Source: Hyphomicrobiaceae bacterium (lineage in GTDB: Bacteria > Pseudomonadota > Alphaproteobacteria > Rhizobiales > Methyloligellaceae). From it: a DNA stretch of 64,000 nucleotides. Shown one piece after another: positions 43,419-52,872 of the stretch; the stretch's first letter is position 1, and each line of letters starts with the position of its first letter. Made by a program: the position numbers and the translations under genes. Location: the NCBI GenBank assembly GCA_028066055.1, contig JALCBY010000001.1, forward strand, positions 1 to 64,000, read 5' to 3'. A model generated the notes under the pieces. That model ran no database searches. It was not told where the DNA came from and saw only the letters and a list, made by a program, of their open reading frames with translations.

Positions 43419-43631
43419 TCAGGACTCCAGATCGAAATCCAGGATGGCCATCTGGAACTGGTAGGACAAATCTCCGTCGTCGTCGTCACGGAACATGACG
43501 CCGATGAACTCATCGCCAATATAAACTTCCGCTGAATCGTCTTTGTTCGGGCGCTGGCGCACCTCGATCGTATCCAATCGGAAAGTCTTGCGCAGGTAGG
43601 TTTCGAGCCGAACGATTTCCTCGCGAGTCAA
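43419..43631 (-). CDS. DUF3126-family small protein
   Basis: This 70-aa protein has the sequence pattern of DUF3126: MTREEIVRLETYLRKTF, RPNKDDSAEVYIGDEFIG, and an acidic turn DDDDGDLSYQFQMAILDFDL. It is a small alpha/beta cytoplasmic protein with no known activity. It follows cysE by 74 bases in the same direction, a pairing I associate with alphaproteobacteria. Confidence 0.88.
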   Translation of the reverse strand: MTREEIVRLETYLRKTFRLDTIEVRQRPNKDDSAEVYIGDEFIGVMFRDDDDGDLSYQFQMAILDFDLES

Positions 43632-43705
43632 AATCGCCTCCTCATCTAGAGCGTTGCGGCCTCAATGGAACGTTTCGCCGTCAAATGCAACTGCGACACG
43701 CCGAT

Positions 43706-44542
43706 TCAGGCAGATGTTTTTTCTGAATTTTCTTCCAGAAGCTGATTCATCGTACGAGCGGGTTCCGGACAGCCGGCTTTGCCGACAACGCGGGCCGGAA
43801 CGCCAGCGACGGTGGTGTTTTTAGGTACATCTTTCAGCACGACGCTGCCCGCGGCAACCCTGGCGCAATCGCCAACGGTGATATTGCCAAGGATCTTTGC
43901 GCCAGCTCCGACCATGACGCAGCGCCCGATCTTCGGATGCCTGTCTCCGGCAACCTTGCCGCTGCCGCCGAGCGTTACGCCATGCAACAGCGATGCGTCA
44001 TCTCCCACGCTGGCGGTCTCGCCGATCACAATGCCGGTCGAATGATCGAACATGATGCCGCGGCCGACCACGGCTGCCGGATGCATATCCACACTGAACA
44101 CCCGCGAAGACTGGCTCTGCAGGTAGAAGGCGAAATCCTTGCGGCCGGATTTCCACAATTCATGCGCAAAACGATGTGTCTCAAGCGCATGGAAGCCCTT
44201 GAAGTACAACAACGGCTCGATGAGGCGGTTGCATGCCGGATCGCGGTCGAAAACCGCCGCCAGATCGGCCCGGAAGGCGTCGCCTATCTCGGGTTTTGCA
44301 GCCAGCAGGTCTTCGAACGTCTTCGAAAGCTGCCCCATGTCGACTTCAGCATGGCTGAGCCGTTGCGCGAGCCGATGGCATACCGCCAGTTCGAGCGAAT
44401 CCTGATTGATCACGGTGGAATAGACAAAGCTGGCGAGCACGGGCTCCTGCTTGCACAGATCCTCGGCTTCCTCGAGTAAACGATCCCAGGCCGGATCGCA
44501 CGATTTCAGTGCCGTGGACGTGTTTTGGCGGTCTCGTACCAT
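43706..44542 (-). CDS. cysE: serine O-acetyltransferase
   Basis: This 278-aa enzyme acetylates serine with acetyl-CoA in cysteine synthesis. It has the N-terminal helical domain with FVYSTVINQDSLELAVCHRL (in part), the histidine motif DMHPAAVVGRGIMFDHSTG, hexapeptide repeats of the left-handed helix (IGETASVGDDASLLHGVTLGG), and the C-terminal VAGVPARVVG tail that contacts cysteine synthase. AGGAG precedes the ATG. It leads a short leftward unit with the DUF3126 gene. Confidence 0.96.
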   Translation of the reverse strand: MVRDRQNTSTALKSCDPAWDRLLEEAEDLCKQEPVLASFVYSTVINQDSLELAVCHRLAQRLSHAEVDMGQLSKTFEDLLAAKPEIGDAFRADLAAVFDRDPACNRLIEPLLYFKGFHALETHRFAHELWKSGRKDFAFYLQSQSSRVFSVDMHPAAVVGRGIMFDHSTGIVIGETASVGDDASLLHGVTLGGSGKVAGDRHPKIGRCVMVGAGAKILGNITVGDCARVAAGSVVLKDVPKNTTVAGVPARVVGKAGCPEPARTMNQLLEENSEKTSA

Positions 44543-44709
44543 TGGATACTCCTGTTAACGCAGCATCGGCCGGACATTGATCGTTGCCGTATTGAGGACG
44601 CCGGTGCAAGTCAGAGTTTGCGGCAACGTCGATTCTATTCTAACTCTCCGTTTGCGTCGCGAGTGTGATAACGCAATTCGCCAATCATACCAACCGGTGA
44701 ACCCTTCAA

Positions 44710-45513
44710 ATGGCAGATGGACCCGCAGACATAAAAGGTCAAATCGAAACCGCGTTTGATGGGCCAATATGTTGGATTACCTTTAACAATTCTTCCCGCA
44801 TGAATGCATTGAATGCAGCCATGTGGACCGAACTGCCGAAAATTGTCGCAGACGCGGAAGCAAATTCATCTGTGCGCGTCCTTGTCCTTCGTGGTGCGGG
44901 CGACAAGGCGTTTTCCGCCGGCGCAGATATCTCCGAATTCAGGACGGCCCGCACTGCCGAAACCGCGAAAGCCTACGATGCGCTCAGCCACGGCGCGTTC
45001 ACCTCGGTTGTAAACTGCCGCAAGCCAACCATCGCCATGGTCCATGGCTATTGCATGGGCGGCGGGATGGAACTCGCCATGTGCTGTGATTTTCGCTACG
45101 TCGCCGAAGGGGCGACCTTCGGAATACCGGCGGTCAGGCTCGGGATTGGTTATGACGCACGGTGGGTGCGCCCCCTGCTCTCGACCCTCAGCGCGTCGCA
45201 GGCGAAAGAGGTCCTTCTTACCGGCCGCCGGTTCACCGACACGGAAGCGCTTCACATGGACATCGTCACCAAATTGCTGCCTGCCGACATGCTCGAAAGC
45301 GAGACGCGCGCGCTCGCGCAACTCATTTCAGACAACGCGCCACTCGCGGTTCAGGCGGCGAAACGATGTGTGGATGAACTTGTCCAGCGGCCGGAAAATC
45401 CGGACATGGCCGCGCTCGACCGGATGATCCAGCAATGCCTCGACAGCGAAGACTACGCGGAGGGTCAAGCGGCGTTTCTCGAAAAGCGAAAACCGGTCTT
45501 CCGAGGCAAGTAA
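44710..45513 (+). CDS. enoyl-CoA hydratase/isomerase-family protein with altered catalytic position
   Basis: This 267-aa crotonase has the oxyanion-hole segments GAGDKAFSAGADISEF (about 60-75) and HGYCMGGGMELAMCCDFR (about 112-129). In place of the usual GxPEVxLG that carries a catalytic glutamate it reads GIPAVRLGIGYDARW, so that Glu is Ala. It may be an isomerase, decarboxylase or hydrolase of another CoA ester. It is convergent with an alpha/beta hydrolase gene ending eight bases away. Confidence 0.85.
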   Translation: MADGPADIKGQIETAFDGPICWITFNNSSRMNALNAAMWTELPKIVADAEANSSVRVLVLRGAGDKAFSAGADISEFRTARTAETAKAYDALSHGAFTSVVNCRKPTIAMVHGYCMGGGMELAMCCDFRYVAEGATFGIPAVRLGIGYDARWVRPLLSTLSASQAKEVLLTGRRFTDTEALHMDIVTKLLPADMLESETRALAQLISDNAPLAVQAAKRCVDELVQRPENPDMAALDRMIQQCLDSEDYAEGQAAFLEKRKPVFRGK

Positions 45514-45520
45514 ATGCGCC

Positions 45521-46288
45521 TCAGGGGCGTGTCTCCAGAAAGGCAAGGACCCCGTCCTTGTAGCTTCTGTCGCCCACTGCCTTCATGTGATCGCGGCCTT
45601 CGATCACCAGCGCTTCCGCTCCCGGAATGAGCGCCGCCAGGTCAGTGGCGGACCCGCCAATCACATCCTTGCTCCCAACGGCGACCAGGACCGGCAACTT
45701 GAGGGTTCCAATTTCTTCAGCCGTAATCTTGTCGCGCGAGGCCCGGATACAGGCCGCCAGCGCCAGCAGATCGCCGCCGGTCGACTCCGCGAACGCACGG
45801 AATGTGCGCGCCGTTTCGTTGGTCACATCATCGATGGTCGGCGCTTCCAGCGCCTTGGCGATGGGCCCCGAACCGCCGACGCCACGCACCATGTTCATTC
45901 CGAGCCCGGCAAAAACCGCGCTGCGCACAAGTTCGGGATGACGCATGGCGAGAAACGCCGTGATACGGGCGCCCATGGAGTAGCCCATGACGTCGGCGCG
46001 CGCGATATCAAGATGTTCAAGCAGGCGCCGGGCGTCCTCCGCCATTGTCGGTGAGGGATAGACTTCCGGATCGTAGAGCTTTTCGCTCGCGCCATGGCCG
46101 CGATTGTCGATGGCGATTACGCGATGGCCCGCGCCGGTCAACGTCCGAACCCAGCCCGTGTCGACCCAGTTGATCATCACATTCGACGCGAACCCGTGAA
46201 TGAGCAAAATCGGGTCGCCGCTCCCCTCGTCAAGGAACGCGATTTCCACACCGTCTGAATCAAATGTCTGCATCGGTTTCCGCACCAT
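45521..46288 (-). CDS. alpha/beta hydrolase
   Basis: This 255-aa hydrolase has the oxyanion loop LLIHGFASN (28-36), the nucleophile serine in VMGYSMGAR (about 99-107), the acid near VGSKDVIGG and the catalytic histidine in EGRDHMKAVGD. The triad is intact. The substrate is not evident; the fold is common among small-ester and lactone hydrolases. The start could be 46288 or the ATG at 46273. Confidence 0.88.
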   Translation of the reverse strand: MVRKPMQTFDSDGVEIAFLDEGSGDPILLIHGFASNVMINWVDTGWVRTLTGAGHRVIAIDNRGHGASEKLYDPEVYPSPTMAEDARRLLEHLDIARADVMGYSMGARITAFLAMRHPELVRSAVFAGLGMNMVRGVGGSGPIAKALEAPTIDDVTNETARTFRAFAESTGGDLLALAACIRASRDKITAEEIGTLKLPVLVAVGSKDVIGGSATDLAALIPGAEALVIEGRDHMKAVGDRSYKDGVLAFLETRP

Positions 46289-46383
46289 GTCCCGTCACCC
46301 GCACGAGGGCTTACCTCTATCTTTTGGATGACGCAATCAGTATGCTCGCGCGTCCCATGACGACAAATGATAGAGGCCGCCTG

Positions 46384-46632
46384 ATGGCAGACCAAACTGT
46401 TCCTCACTTCTGCAATGACGCCGGCGTTGAGAAGATTCGCATTGGCGCCAAGGAATTCCAGTGTATGGGCGCGAGTCCGCCATTCGACCATCCGCACGTC
46501 TATCTCGACATGGGCGGCGACAGCGAGATCATCTGCCCCTACTGTTCCACGATCTATCAGCATGATCCCGCACTTGCTCCGACGGAATCGGTGCCGCCGA
46601 ACTGCCTTTATCGACCTGACGCGGCTGCCTGA
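46384..46632 (+). CDS. CHCC zinc-finger protein (NDUFS6-like)
   Basis: This 82-aa protein has the C-terminal zinc site expected for the CHCC family: Cys in EFQCMGASPPFDHPHVYLDM, with His residues, then EIICPYCSTIYQHD with the paired cysteines. Its mitochondrial relative NDUFS6 is an accessory factor of complex I, and alphaproteobacterial versions may play the same role. The start at 46384 has GAGG about nine bases upstream; the longer frame from 46264 is non-conserved. It is 25 bases before a monooxygenase gene. Confidence 0.85.
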   Translation: MADQTVPHFCNDAGVEKIRIGAKEFQCMGASPPFDHPHVYLDMGGDSEIICPYCSTIYQHDPALAPTESVPPNCLYRPDAAA

Positions 46633-46657
46633 CGCCGCCCACATTCTTCATACCTAG

Positions 46658-47848
46658 ATGCCAGACTCCGCTCCCCAGAACCAGTTTCTGATTGCCGGTG
46701 GCGGCATCGCCGGACTGGCCACGTCGATAGCGCTGGGACGCATGGGGTTACCCGTCCGCGTACTGGAGCGCGCCGAAAAATTCACCGACGAGGGCGCGGG
46801 CATTCAACTCGGACCCAACGCGACGAAAATCCTCGAACAATGGGGCGTCCTCGATCGCCTGAAGAAAAAGGCCGTCAGTTCGGAGGGCATCGCCATCGGC
46901 GACGGGCTCACGGGAGACCATCTGGCCACCGTCCCGTTCGGCCAAACGGCGCAAGAGCGCTACGGGGCGCCCTTTCTGCTCGTTCACCGCAGCGACCTGC
47001 ATAACGCCCTGCTCGACGTCGCACGCACCTATTCCGGCTTCACCATCGAGATGAACACTCAGGCGCTGTCTTTCGTTCAGTCGACCGAGGGCGTCTCGCT
47101 GAAGACAAACACTGGCGAAATGAAAGGCCGGGCGTTGATCATCGCGGATGGGCTGTGGTCGCAATTGCGCTATGAGATCGACCGCGGTGCCGCACTGCAA
47201 TTCACCGGCTATATGGCGTGGCGTGCGCTGATCGATGCGGATGAAATGCCGGAACCGCTTCAGGCTCCCTGGACTGGCTTGTGGCTCGGAAAAGCCGCAC
47301 ATCTCGTCCACTATCCCGTATGCGGTGGCAGCAAGGTCAATATCGTCGCTGTCGTCGCTGACCGGTGGGGCGGCAGGAGCGACGGCTGGAGCCACGAAGG
47401 AGACCGGGACTTTCTCATCCCTTATTTCGATAAATGGAGCGACCTTCCCGCACAGGTCGTCCAGACCCCGAAGGCTTGGCGGACATGGCCGCTTTTCAAG
47501 ATGCCGCCGCTACGCGCCTGGACGCAGGGCGCCGTCACGCTCGTCGGTGACGCCGCGCATCCCGTTCTGCCCTTCCTGGCGCAGGGCGGCGGGATGGCAA
47601 TCGAGGATGCGGCCGTTCTTGCCAGGACGCTCGAGAAGCATGAGGAAGACCCCTGGCAGGCATTCCAGCCGTTCGAGGAGGCGCGCATTGAGCGCACGGC
47701 ACGCACAAGCTTCGAGTCGCGCCAGATGGGTACGATCTATCACATGGGCGGGCTCCTGCGGATGGCCCGCAACTTCGTGCTACGGCGGCGTTCGCCGGAG
47801 GCCCTGCTGAAGCGGCTCGACTGGCTGTACGAATTTCAGGTCGATTGA
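46658..47848 (+). CDS. FAD-dependent monooxygenase (salicylate-hydroxylase-like)
   Basis: This 396-aa flavoprotein monooxygenase has the Rossmann FAD motif IAGGGIAGLATSIALG near the N terminus, the NAD(P)H-side DG motif (ALIIADGLWSQLR), and the second FAD motif VTLVGDAAHPVLPFLAQGGG followed by MAIEDAAVLAR. It is an aromatic-ring hydroxylase class A enzyme. The substrate is unknown. It follows the zinc-finger gene by 25 bases. Confidence 0.88.
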   Translation: MPDSAPQNQFLIAGGGIAGLATSIALGRMGLPVRVLERAEKFTDEGAGIQLGPNATKILEQWGVLDRLKKKAVSSEGIAIGDGLTGDHLATVPFGQTAQERYGAPFLLVHRSDLHNALLDVARTYSGFTIEMNTQALSFVQSTEGVSLKTNTGEMKGRALIIADGLWSQLRYEIDRGAALQFTGYMAWRALIDADEMPEPLQAPWTGLWLGKAAHLVHYPVCGGSKVNIVAVVADRWGGRSDGWSHEGDRDFLIPYFDKWSDLPAQVVQTPKAWRTWPLFKMPPLRAWTQGAVTLVGDAAHPVLPFLAQGGGMAIEDAAVLARTLEKHEEDPWQAFQPFEEARIERTARTSFESRQMGTIYHMGGLLRMARNFVLRRRSPEALLKRLDWLYEFQVD

Positions 47849-47854
47849 GAGAAC

Positions 47855-48520
47855 CTAGCGCGGCGCGGCGCGGTTAGCGGCTGCACCCGGCTGCGGCACC
47901 GTTGACTGGATCGCGATTTCGGTTCTGACGACCGATCCGAGCGGCACCTCCTGTTCAAGCATGGCATTGCGTGAATAATGCTCGCCGGTAAAACGCAGTC
48001 GTACACGGCGTTCCGGCGCAGGACCTCCACCGGTCTGAACCAGAAGGTCCCGGTATCCGTTGGTCACCGTGTCGGCGATCTCGATCGGGGGTTTCACGCG
48101 TACCGTCCTGGAGATCGGACGAAAGCCATGATCGAAAGTCTGGAAAATGGCCATGGAGCACCCGGTCCGCGTGCACCAGTCCTTCCCCTGAAACAGCACC
48201 ATCGCCTCGCGCACACCGTCGCCGTTCAGATCGGCACCGACCATCTGGTAGCGGCCGGGCGCGCGGTTCTTCGAAATCCTGTAATTCTCCACCGCATGCC
48301 GCGCAAGTTCGTCATTGAGCGGGCCGATGACAGAATTGGATGCGCCGCCGGCAGGCGCCCTCGCTCCACCGAGCTGGACGGGAGCGCCGGTATTGCTCGC
48401 CATACCCGCCGACGGACCGCTGCGACTCGCGCCGCCACCGCCACACGCAACCAGCAGCAACGCCACCGCCAGTGAGACGCCTGCTATTCCAGTTCTTAAA
48501 ACCATTGGACGGCTATACAT
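47855..48520 (-). CDS. putative lipoprotein with a calcium-loop-like segment
   Basis: This 221-aa protein has a lipoprotein signal peptide with lipobox LLVAC, Cys26, then a Gly/Ser/Ala-rich linker to about 65. A globular part of about 140 residues includes ADLNGDGVREAMVLF, an Asp-x-Asn-x-Asp loop (97-101) like those in FG-GAP or dockerin repeats. Two cysteines (CTRTGC) could form a disulfide. The start at 48520 gives a clean signal peptide; the longer frame does not. Its function is unknown. Confidence 0.78.
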   Translation of the reverse strand: MYSRPMVLRTGIAGVSLAVALLLVACGGGGASRSGPSAGMASNTGAPVQLGGARAPAGGASNSVIGPLNDELARHAVENYRISKNRAPGRYQMVGADLNGDGVREAMVLFQGKDWCTRTGCSMAIFQTFDHGFRPISRTVRVKPPIEIADTVTNGYRDLLVQTGGGPAPERRVRLRFTGEHYSRNAMLEQEVPLGSVVRTEIAIQSTVPQPGAAANRAAPR

Positions 48521-48650
48521 AACCTGCCTTGACGTGCGCTCTTTTCCGCGGAAGAGTTTGTCACCACGAATTCGGCCTTTCTTCGACATGCCGCAATTTG
48601 CGATCCGATGCAAATACGTCAGATCTCCATCGCTGGCGCCCGCGCGCGGC

Positions 48651-49799
48651 TCAAAGTCCCTTCAGCATCTCGCGCGCGATAATGAGTTGCTGGATCTGCG
48701 ACGTGCCCTCGTATAGCCGATAAAGACGCACGTCACGATAAAAGCGCTCGATGCCCGCTTCCGATATATAGCCTGCGCCACCATGGATCTGCACCGCGCG
48801 GTCGGCGACACGGCCCACCATCTCGGAACAGTAGTATTTGCAGATCGCCGCGAGCTTCGTCACATCCTCATCCGCATCCTTGCGCCGGGCGGCGTCAAGC
48901 ACCATGGATCGCGCGGCATAGATCTCTGTTTCGCAATCCGCAAGCATGGCCTGGACGAGTTGGAAATCGGAGATGGGCTTGCCGAACTGCTTGCGTTCCG
49001 ATGCATAACGGACACTGTCGCGCGTAAGGCGTTCCGCGTTCCCGACGAACATGCCGGAAATGGTCAACCGCCCCCTGTCGAGCACCTTCATGGCGGTTTT
49101 GAAACCCTGCCCCTCCTTGCCGCCTATGAGACTGTCTGCGGGTATCCGGCAGTTCTCGAAGATGACATCGCAGACCGGCGCCCCCTGCTGTCCCATCTTT
49201 CTGTAGGGCGTGCCGAGCGATATCCCCGGACTGCCGGCGTCGACCAGGAACGCCGAGATACCCCGTGCGCCCGGCGTGTCCGGATCCGTGCGCGCCATGA
49301 CGGTGAAGACATCGGCGGAAGGCGCATTGGTGATGAATCGCTTAGTGCCGTTCAGCACATATTCGTTTCCGTCCATCCGCGCCGTTGTTCTAAGCGACGC
49401 CGCATCGGACCCCGCGTCCGGTTCCGTCAGGGCAAAAGAACCAATCATTTCGCCGGTTGCGAGCTTCGGCAGATACTTCTTCTTCTGTTCTTCCGTCCCG
49501 TCGATGACGATGCCCTGACTGCCGATCCCGTTGTTGGTCCCGATAGCAGAACGAAACGCCGGAGACGTCAGACCCATGAGCATAACGACACGCACTTCTT
49601 CCTCAACCGTCAGGCCGAGACCGCCATAGGCTTCCGGTATCGCAAGACCGAACATCCCGAGTTCCCGCATCTCTTCAATGACGTCATCGGGAATCTTGTC
49701 GTTTTCGGCAACCGCGGCCTCAAGCGGAATGAGACGTTCCCTCACAAACCGCTCGACGGTATCGGTCAACTGGTTGAATGTCTCACTGTCGAGCGTCAT
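48651..49799 (-). CDS. acyl-CoA dehydrogenase
   Basis: This 382-aa FAD enzyme makes 2-enoyl-CoA from acyl-CoA. It has the ACAD middle domain with SFALTEPDAGSDAASLRT, the C-terminal helical domain with QIHGGAGYISEAGIERFYRD, and the catalytic-region LYEGTSQIQQL with the conserved Glu. The N terminus has the EMRELGMFGLAIPEAYGG signature. GGGAGG precedes the ATG. It lies 12 bases after the ADP-forming synthetase gene in the same direction, so they are co-transcribed. Confidence 0.94.
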   Translation of the reverse strand: MTLDSETFNQLTDTVERFVRERLIPLEAAVAENDKIPDDVIEEMRELGMFGLAIPEAYGGLGLTVEEEVRVVMLMGLTSPAFRSAIGTNNGIGSQGIVIDGTEEQKKKYLPKLATGEMIGSFALTEPDAGSDAASLRTTARMDGNEYVLNGTKRFITNAPSADVFTVMARTDPDTPGARGISAFLVDAGSPGISLGTPYRKMGQQGAPVCDVIFENCRIPADSLIGGKEGQGFKTAMKVLDRGRLTISGMFVGNAERLTRDSVRYASERKQFGKPISDFQLVQAMLADCETEIYAARSMVLDAARRKDADEDVTKLAAICKYYCSEMVGRVADRAVQIHGGAGYISEAGIERFYRDVRLYRLYEGTSQIQQLIIAREMLKGL

Positions 49800-49811
49800 G
49801 CATCCTCCCGG

Positions 49812-51935
49812 CTATCCGTCTTCTGGTTGGTCTTTCGCCACGATCAGGCAGTCGAGCGCCATTGCACCCTGCCCCTCGGACATTACCACGAAGGGATTGA
49901 GGTCGATGCTCTGCACCCCTTCCGTACGAGCCGCAAATTCGGACAGCGCGACAATGGCCTCGGCCAACGCACGCATATCCGACGGCGGTTTGCCGCGCGC
50001 ACCACGAAGGAGTGCGGCCCCCTTTGTTTCCTCGATCATGCGCAGCGCTTCATCCGGCGTAACCGGCGCCAGCCGGAACGAGACGTCGTTGAACACCTCA
50101 ACGAACACCCCGCCCAGACCGAACATGATCGTGGGGCCGAAAACCGGGTCGACCTGAACACCCAGGATGCACTCAATACCGCCTGAAATCATCGGCGAGA
50201 CAATGACACCGTCGGGCGTCGAACCTTTCGCGCGCGACATCAGGTCCTCATAGGCGCGGCGCGCTTCGTCTGCCATTTCAATGTTGAGCACGACACCGCC
50301 GATTTCCGTCTTGTGGGTGATATCCGGCGCACTGATCTTCACGGCAACCGGTGCATTGAATTTTGCATATGCTTCTGCCGCCTGATCCGCGCTTGTCGCG
50401 AACACGGCCTCAACAAGTGGAACGCCCGTGTCCGCCATCAACTCCCGTGACGCCCACTCGCTCAAGGGCCGTGACGGAACGGCATGTGTTTTCGCACCCT
50501 GCTCTTTGTGGATCGGCCGCGCGCTTTCCGCGAAGCTTTTTCCGAATGTGACCATGGCCGCCGCGGCATCGATCGCCCGGCAGGGATCCTCATAGGTCAG
50601 GTAGCCGGCATCGCGATATCTCTGCACGACCTCCGGAGGCCCGAGCAACGACAAAAACAACAGCCTGTCGGGGAACCGCGCGCGAATGCCTTCAAGCTCC
50701 GCGATCAGGTCATCGATCAGATAGGGCGATGCTGCAACCATGGTGAAGAACGCAACCGCGATATCATAACGACCCTCTTCAAGCATGATTGCAAAATTTT
50801 CCCGTACGAGATTCATATCGTTGAAGAAATGTGCCGTCGTATCCACCGGGTTGAGTGCTGAAGCGAATGGCAACAGGGCTTTGAGCTTGGCTTGTGCGGC
50901 GTCCGGCATAGGCGCCACGTCGAGACCGGCCAACTTTGCATGATCGGCCATCTGCGCGCCGACACCACCTGAAAGCGTGATCAGGCCGATACGTTTGCTC
51001 GTTGGATGAATACTCCCGGTGCAGGCATAAGCCACATCGAGCAGCTCTTCGGTCGTACTGGCGCGGTGAACGCCAAACTGTCGGAAAACCGCATCGTAAA
51101 TCTCATCGGACCCCGCAAGCGAGGCTGTGTGCGAAGCAGCCGCTGCCGCTCCTTCTTCGCTGCGGCCCACTTTCATGAAGACAATCGGCTTTTTGTTGGC
51201 GCGTGCCTTCTCGAAGGCGCCGATGAGTGCGTCACCGTCTTTTACGCCCTCGGCATATGCCGCAATCACCTTGACGTTTTCATCGTCCGCCATCCACGAA
51301 ATGCATTCCGCGACATCCACGTCACACTCGTTGCCGGTGGTGATCACATGGCTCACCCCGAGCCCCCAACTGCGGGCGACAGCGTAGACGTGGGTGCCGT
51401 ATGCGCCGCTCTGGCTGACGATTGCAAGCGGACCGGCGTCGGGATATCCGGCATCGCCAGAGCTTGAAAAGGTCGGGAAGAACCGGCTGCGGAAACTCAA
51501 CAGTCCGAGACAGTTCGGTCCGACAACCCGAATTCCCGTCCGCTCGGAAATGGCGCTCAACTCCGACTGTTTCGCGACGCCCTCGTCGCCCATTTCGGCG
51601 AAGCCGGAGCTGAAGATGATGGCCGATTTGGCGCCGCTCGCAGCGCAAGCTTCCAGCGTCTCGGGAACGATCTTGGCCGGAACCGAGATGACCGCGCAGT
51701 CGACCGCTTCGGGCACGTCCGTGATCGTCGGAAAAGCCTTTTTGCCCTGGACCGTGTCCCGGTTCGGATTAACCGGGTAGACCGCGCCTTCAAAGCCTTC
51801 ATTCAACAGATACCGAAGCGGCCGGCCGCCAATGCGTGAGGGATCGTCGGACGCGCCGATTATGGCGACGGATTCCGGCTCGAGAAGAAAACGCAAACGC
51901 GCGGTACGATCTGACGGGGGTGTGGCTTTCGGCAA
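49812..51935 (-). CDS. fused ADP-forming acyl-CoA synthetase (acetate-CoA ligase type)
   Basis: This 707-aa enzyme activates a short or branched acid with ATP to acyl-CoA, ADP and Pi. The N-terminal half is the CoA-binding alpha part (VAIIGASDDPSRIGGRPL, GPNCLG at 139-144, phosphohistidine His269 in SHTASLAG). The C-terminal part from about 480 is an ATP-grasp beta part (VAVKISAPDITHKTEIGGVV, in part; IDLNPFVVMSEG). It starts with TTG preceded by AAGGA. Unlike the SucCD-type pair in this window it keeps the Cys in GPNC. It leads a leftward unit with the acyl-CoA dehydrogenase. Confidence 0.93.
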   Translation of the reverse strand: MPKATPPSDRTARLRFLLEPESVAIIGASDDPSRIGGRPLRYLLNEGFEGAVYPVNPNRDTVQGKKAFPTITDVPEAVDCAVISVPAKIVPETLEACAASGAKSAIIFSSGFAEMGDEGVAKQSELSAISERTGIRVVGPNCLGLLSFRSRFFPTFSSSGDAGYPDAGPLAIVSQSGAYGTHVYAVARSWGLGVSHVITTGNECDVDVAECISWMADDENVKVIAAYAEGVKDGDALIGAFEKARANKKPIVFMKVGRSEEGAAAAASHTASLAGSDEIYDAVFRQFGVHRASTTEELLDVAYACTGSIHPTSKRIGLITLSGGVGAQMADHAKLAGLDVAPMPDAAQAKLKALLPFASALNPVDTTAHFFNDMNLVRENFAIMLEEGRYDIAVAFFTMVAASPYLIDDLIAELEGIRARFPDRLLFLSLLGPPEVVQRYRDAGYLTYEDPCRAIDAAAAMVTFGKSFAESARPIHKEQGAKTHAVPSRPLSEWASRELMADTGVPLVEAVFATSADQAAEAYAKFNAPVAVKISAPDITHKTEIGGVVLNIEMADEARRAYEDLMSRAKGSTPDGVIVSPMISGGIECILGVQVDPVFGPTIMFGLGGVFVEVFNDVSFRLAPVTPDEALRMIEETKGAALLRGARGKPPSDMRALAEAIVALSEFAARTEGVQSIDLNPFVVMSEGQGAMALDCLIVAKDQPEDG

Positions 51936-52072
51936 GAGGATCCTTCGAGATGACGTGCCGGCCCGACGAGCAGGCCGACAGGCAGGTTGATTGCTTTACA
52001 TGATGCGCGATAAGTCTGAAAACGCAATGCGTTCGACCAAATCCCGTCGCGATTGTTTCAGCAAGGAACCCC

Positions 52073-52858
52073 ATGACGTACCCGGATCGCTTCAGTCTTT
52101 CAGGCAAAGTCGCCGTCGTTACCGGTTCCACCAAGGGCATCGGCAAAGCAATTGCCAAGTGTTTTGCCGATGCAGGCGCCAAAGTGGTCATCTCAAGCCG
52201 CAAGGAAGACGCCTGCGCCGAGGTTACCGAAGCCATCAAGGCGGACGGTGGCGAGGCACTCGCTCTACCCTGCAACATTTCACACAAGGACCAGCTTCAG
52301 TCTCTCGTCGATACAACGCTTGAAACGTGGGGGCGGATCGATGTGCTGGTCTGCAATGCTGCGGTAAATCCGCACTACGGTCCGATGGCGGAGATATCCG
52401 AAGAGGCTTACGACAAGATCATGAACACCAACGTGAAGAGCAACCTGTGGCTCTGCAACATGGTGTTACCGCAAATGGCGGAGCGCGGAAACGGCGCAAT
52501 CATCATCGTGTCCAGCATCGGTGGCCTGAAGGGCAACGACAAGCTCGGGACCTATGGGCTATCCAAGGCCGCCGATATGCAGCTCGCCCGCAACCTCGCG
52601 GTTGAATGGGGGCACGCCAATATCCGCGCCAACTGCATCGCTCCGGGTCTTGTCCGTACCGATTTCGCACGTGCGCTGTGGGAGGACCCGGAAGCCAACA
52701 AGAGAGCAATCGCATCCTACCCCATCGGACGTCTCGGCGAACCGGAAGACATTTCCGGCGTAGCATTGCTGCTTGCGTCTGATGCGGGAAGTTTCATCAC
52801 CGGTCAGACCTTTGTGGTCGATGGCGGCGCTACGATCGGCGGCGGCCGCTACTCCTGA
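52073..52858 (+). CDS. short-chain dehydrogenase/reductase
   Basis: This 261-aa classical SDR has the cofactor motif TGSTKGIGKAIAKCF (about 17-31), NAAVNP (about 94-99), the catalytic Ser in IIVSSIGG and the Tyr-x-x-x-Lys in YGLSKAADM. The Arg in SSRKED after the second strand favours NADP(H). AAGGA lies six bases before the ATG. It is convergent with the phosphotransferase-fold gene, from which it is separated by 14 bases, and may reduce or oxidise a 3-hydroxy or 3-keto acyl compound. Confidence 0.92.
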   Translation: MTYPDRFSLSGKVAVVTGSTKGIGKAIAKCFADAGAKVVISSRKEDACAEVTEAIKADGGEALALPCNISHKDQLQSLVDTTLETWGRIDVLVCNAAVNPHYGPMAEISEEAYDKIMNTNVKSNLWLCNMVLPQMAERGNGAIIIVSSIGGLKGNDKLGTYGLSKAADMQLARNLAVEWGHANIRANCIAPGLVRTDFARALWEDPEANKRAIASYPIGRLGEPEDISGVALLLASDAGSFITGQTFVVDGGATIGGGRYS

Positions 52859-52872
52859 AACGCGCAACGGAC

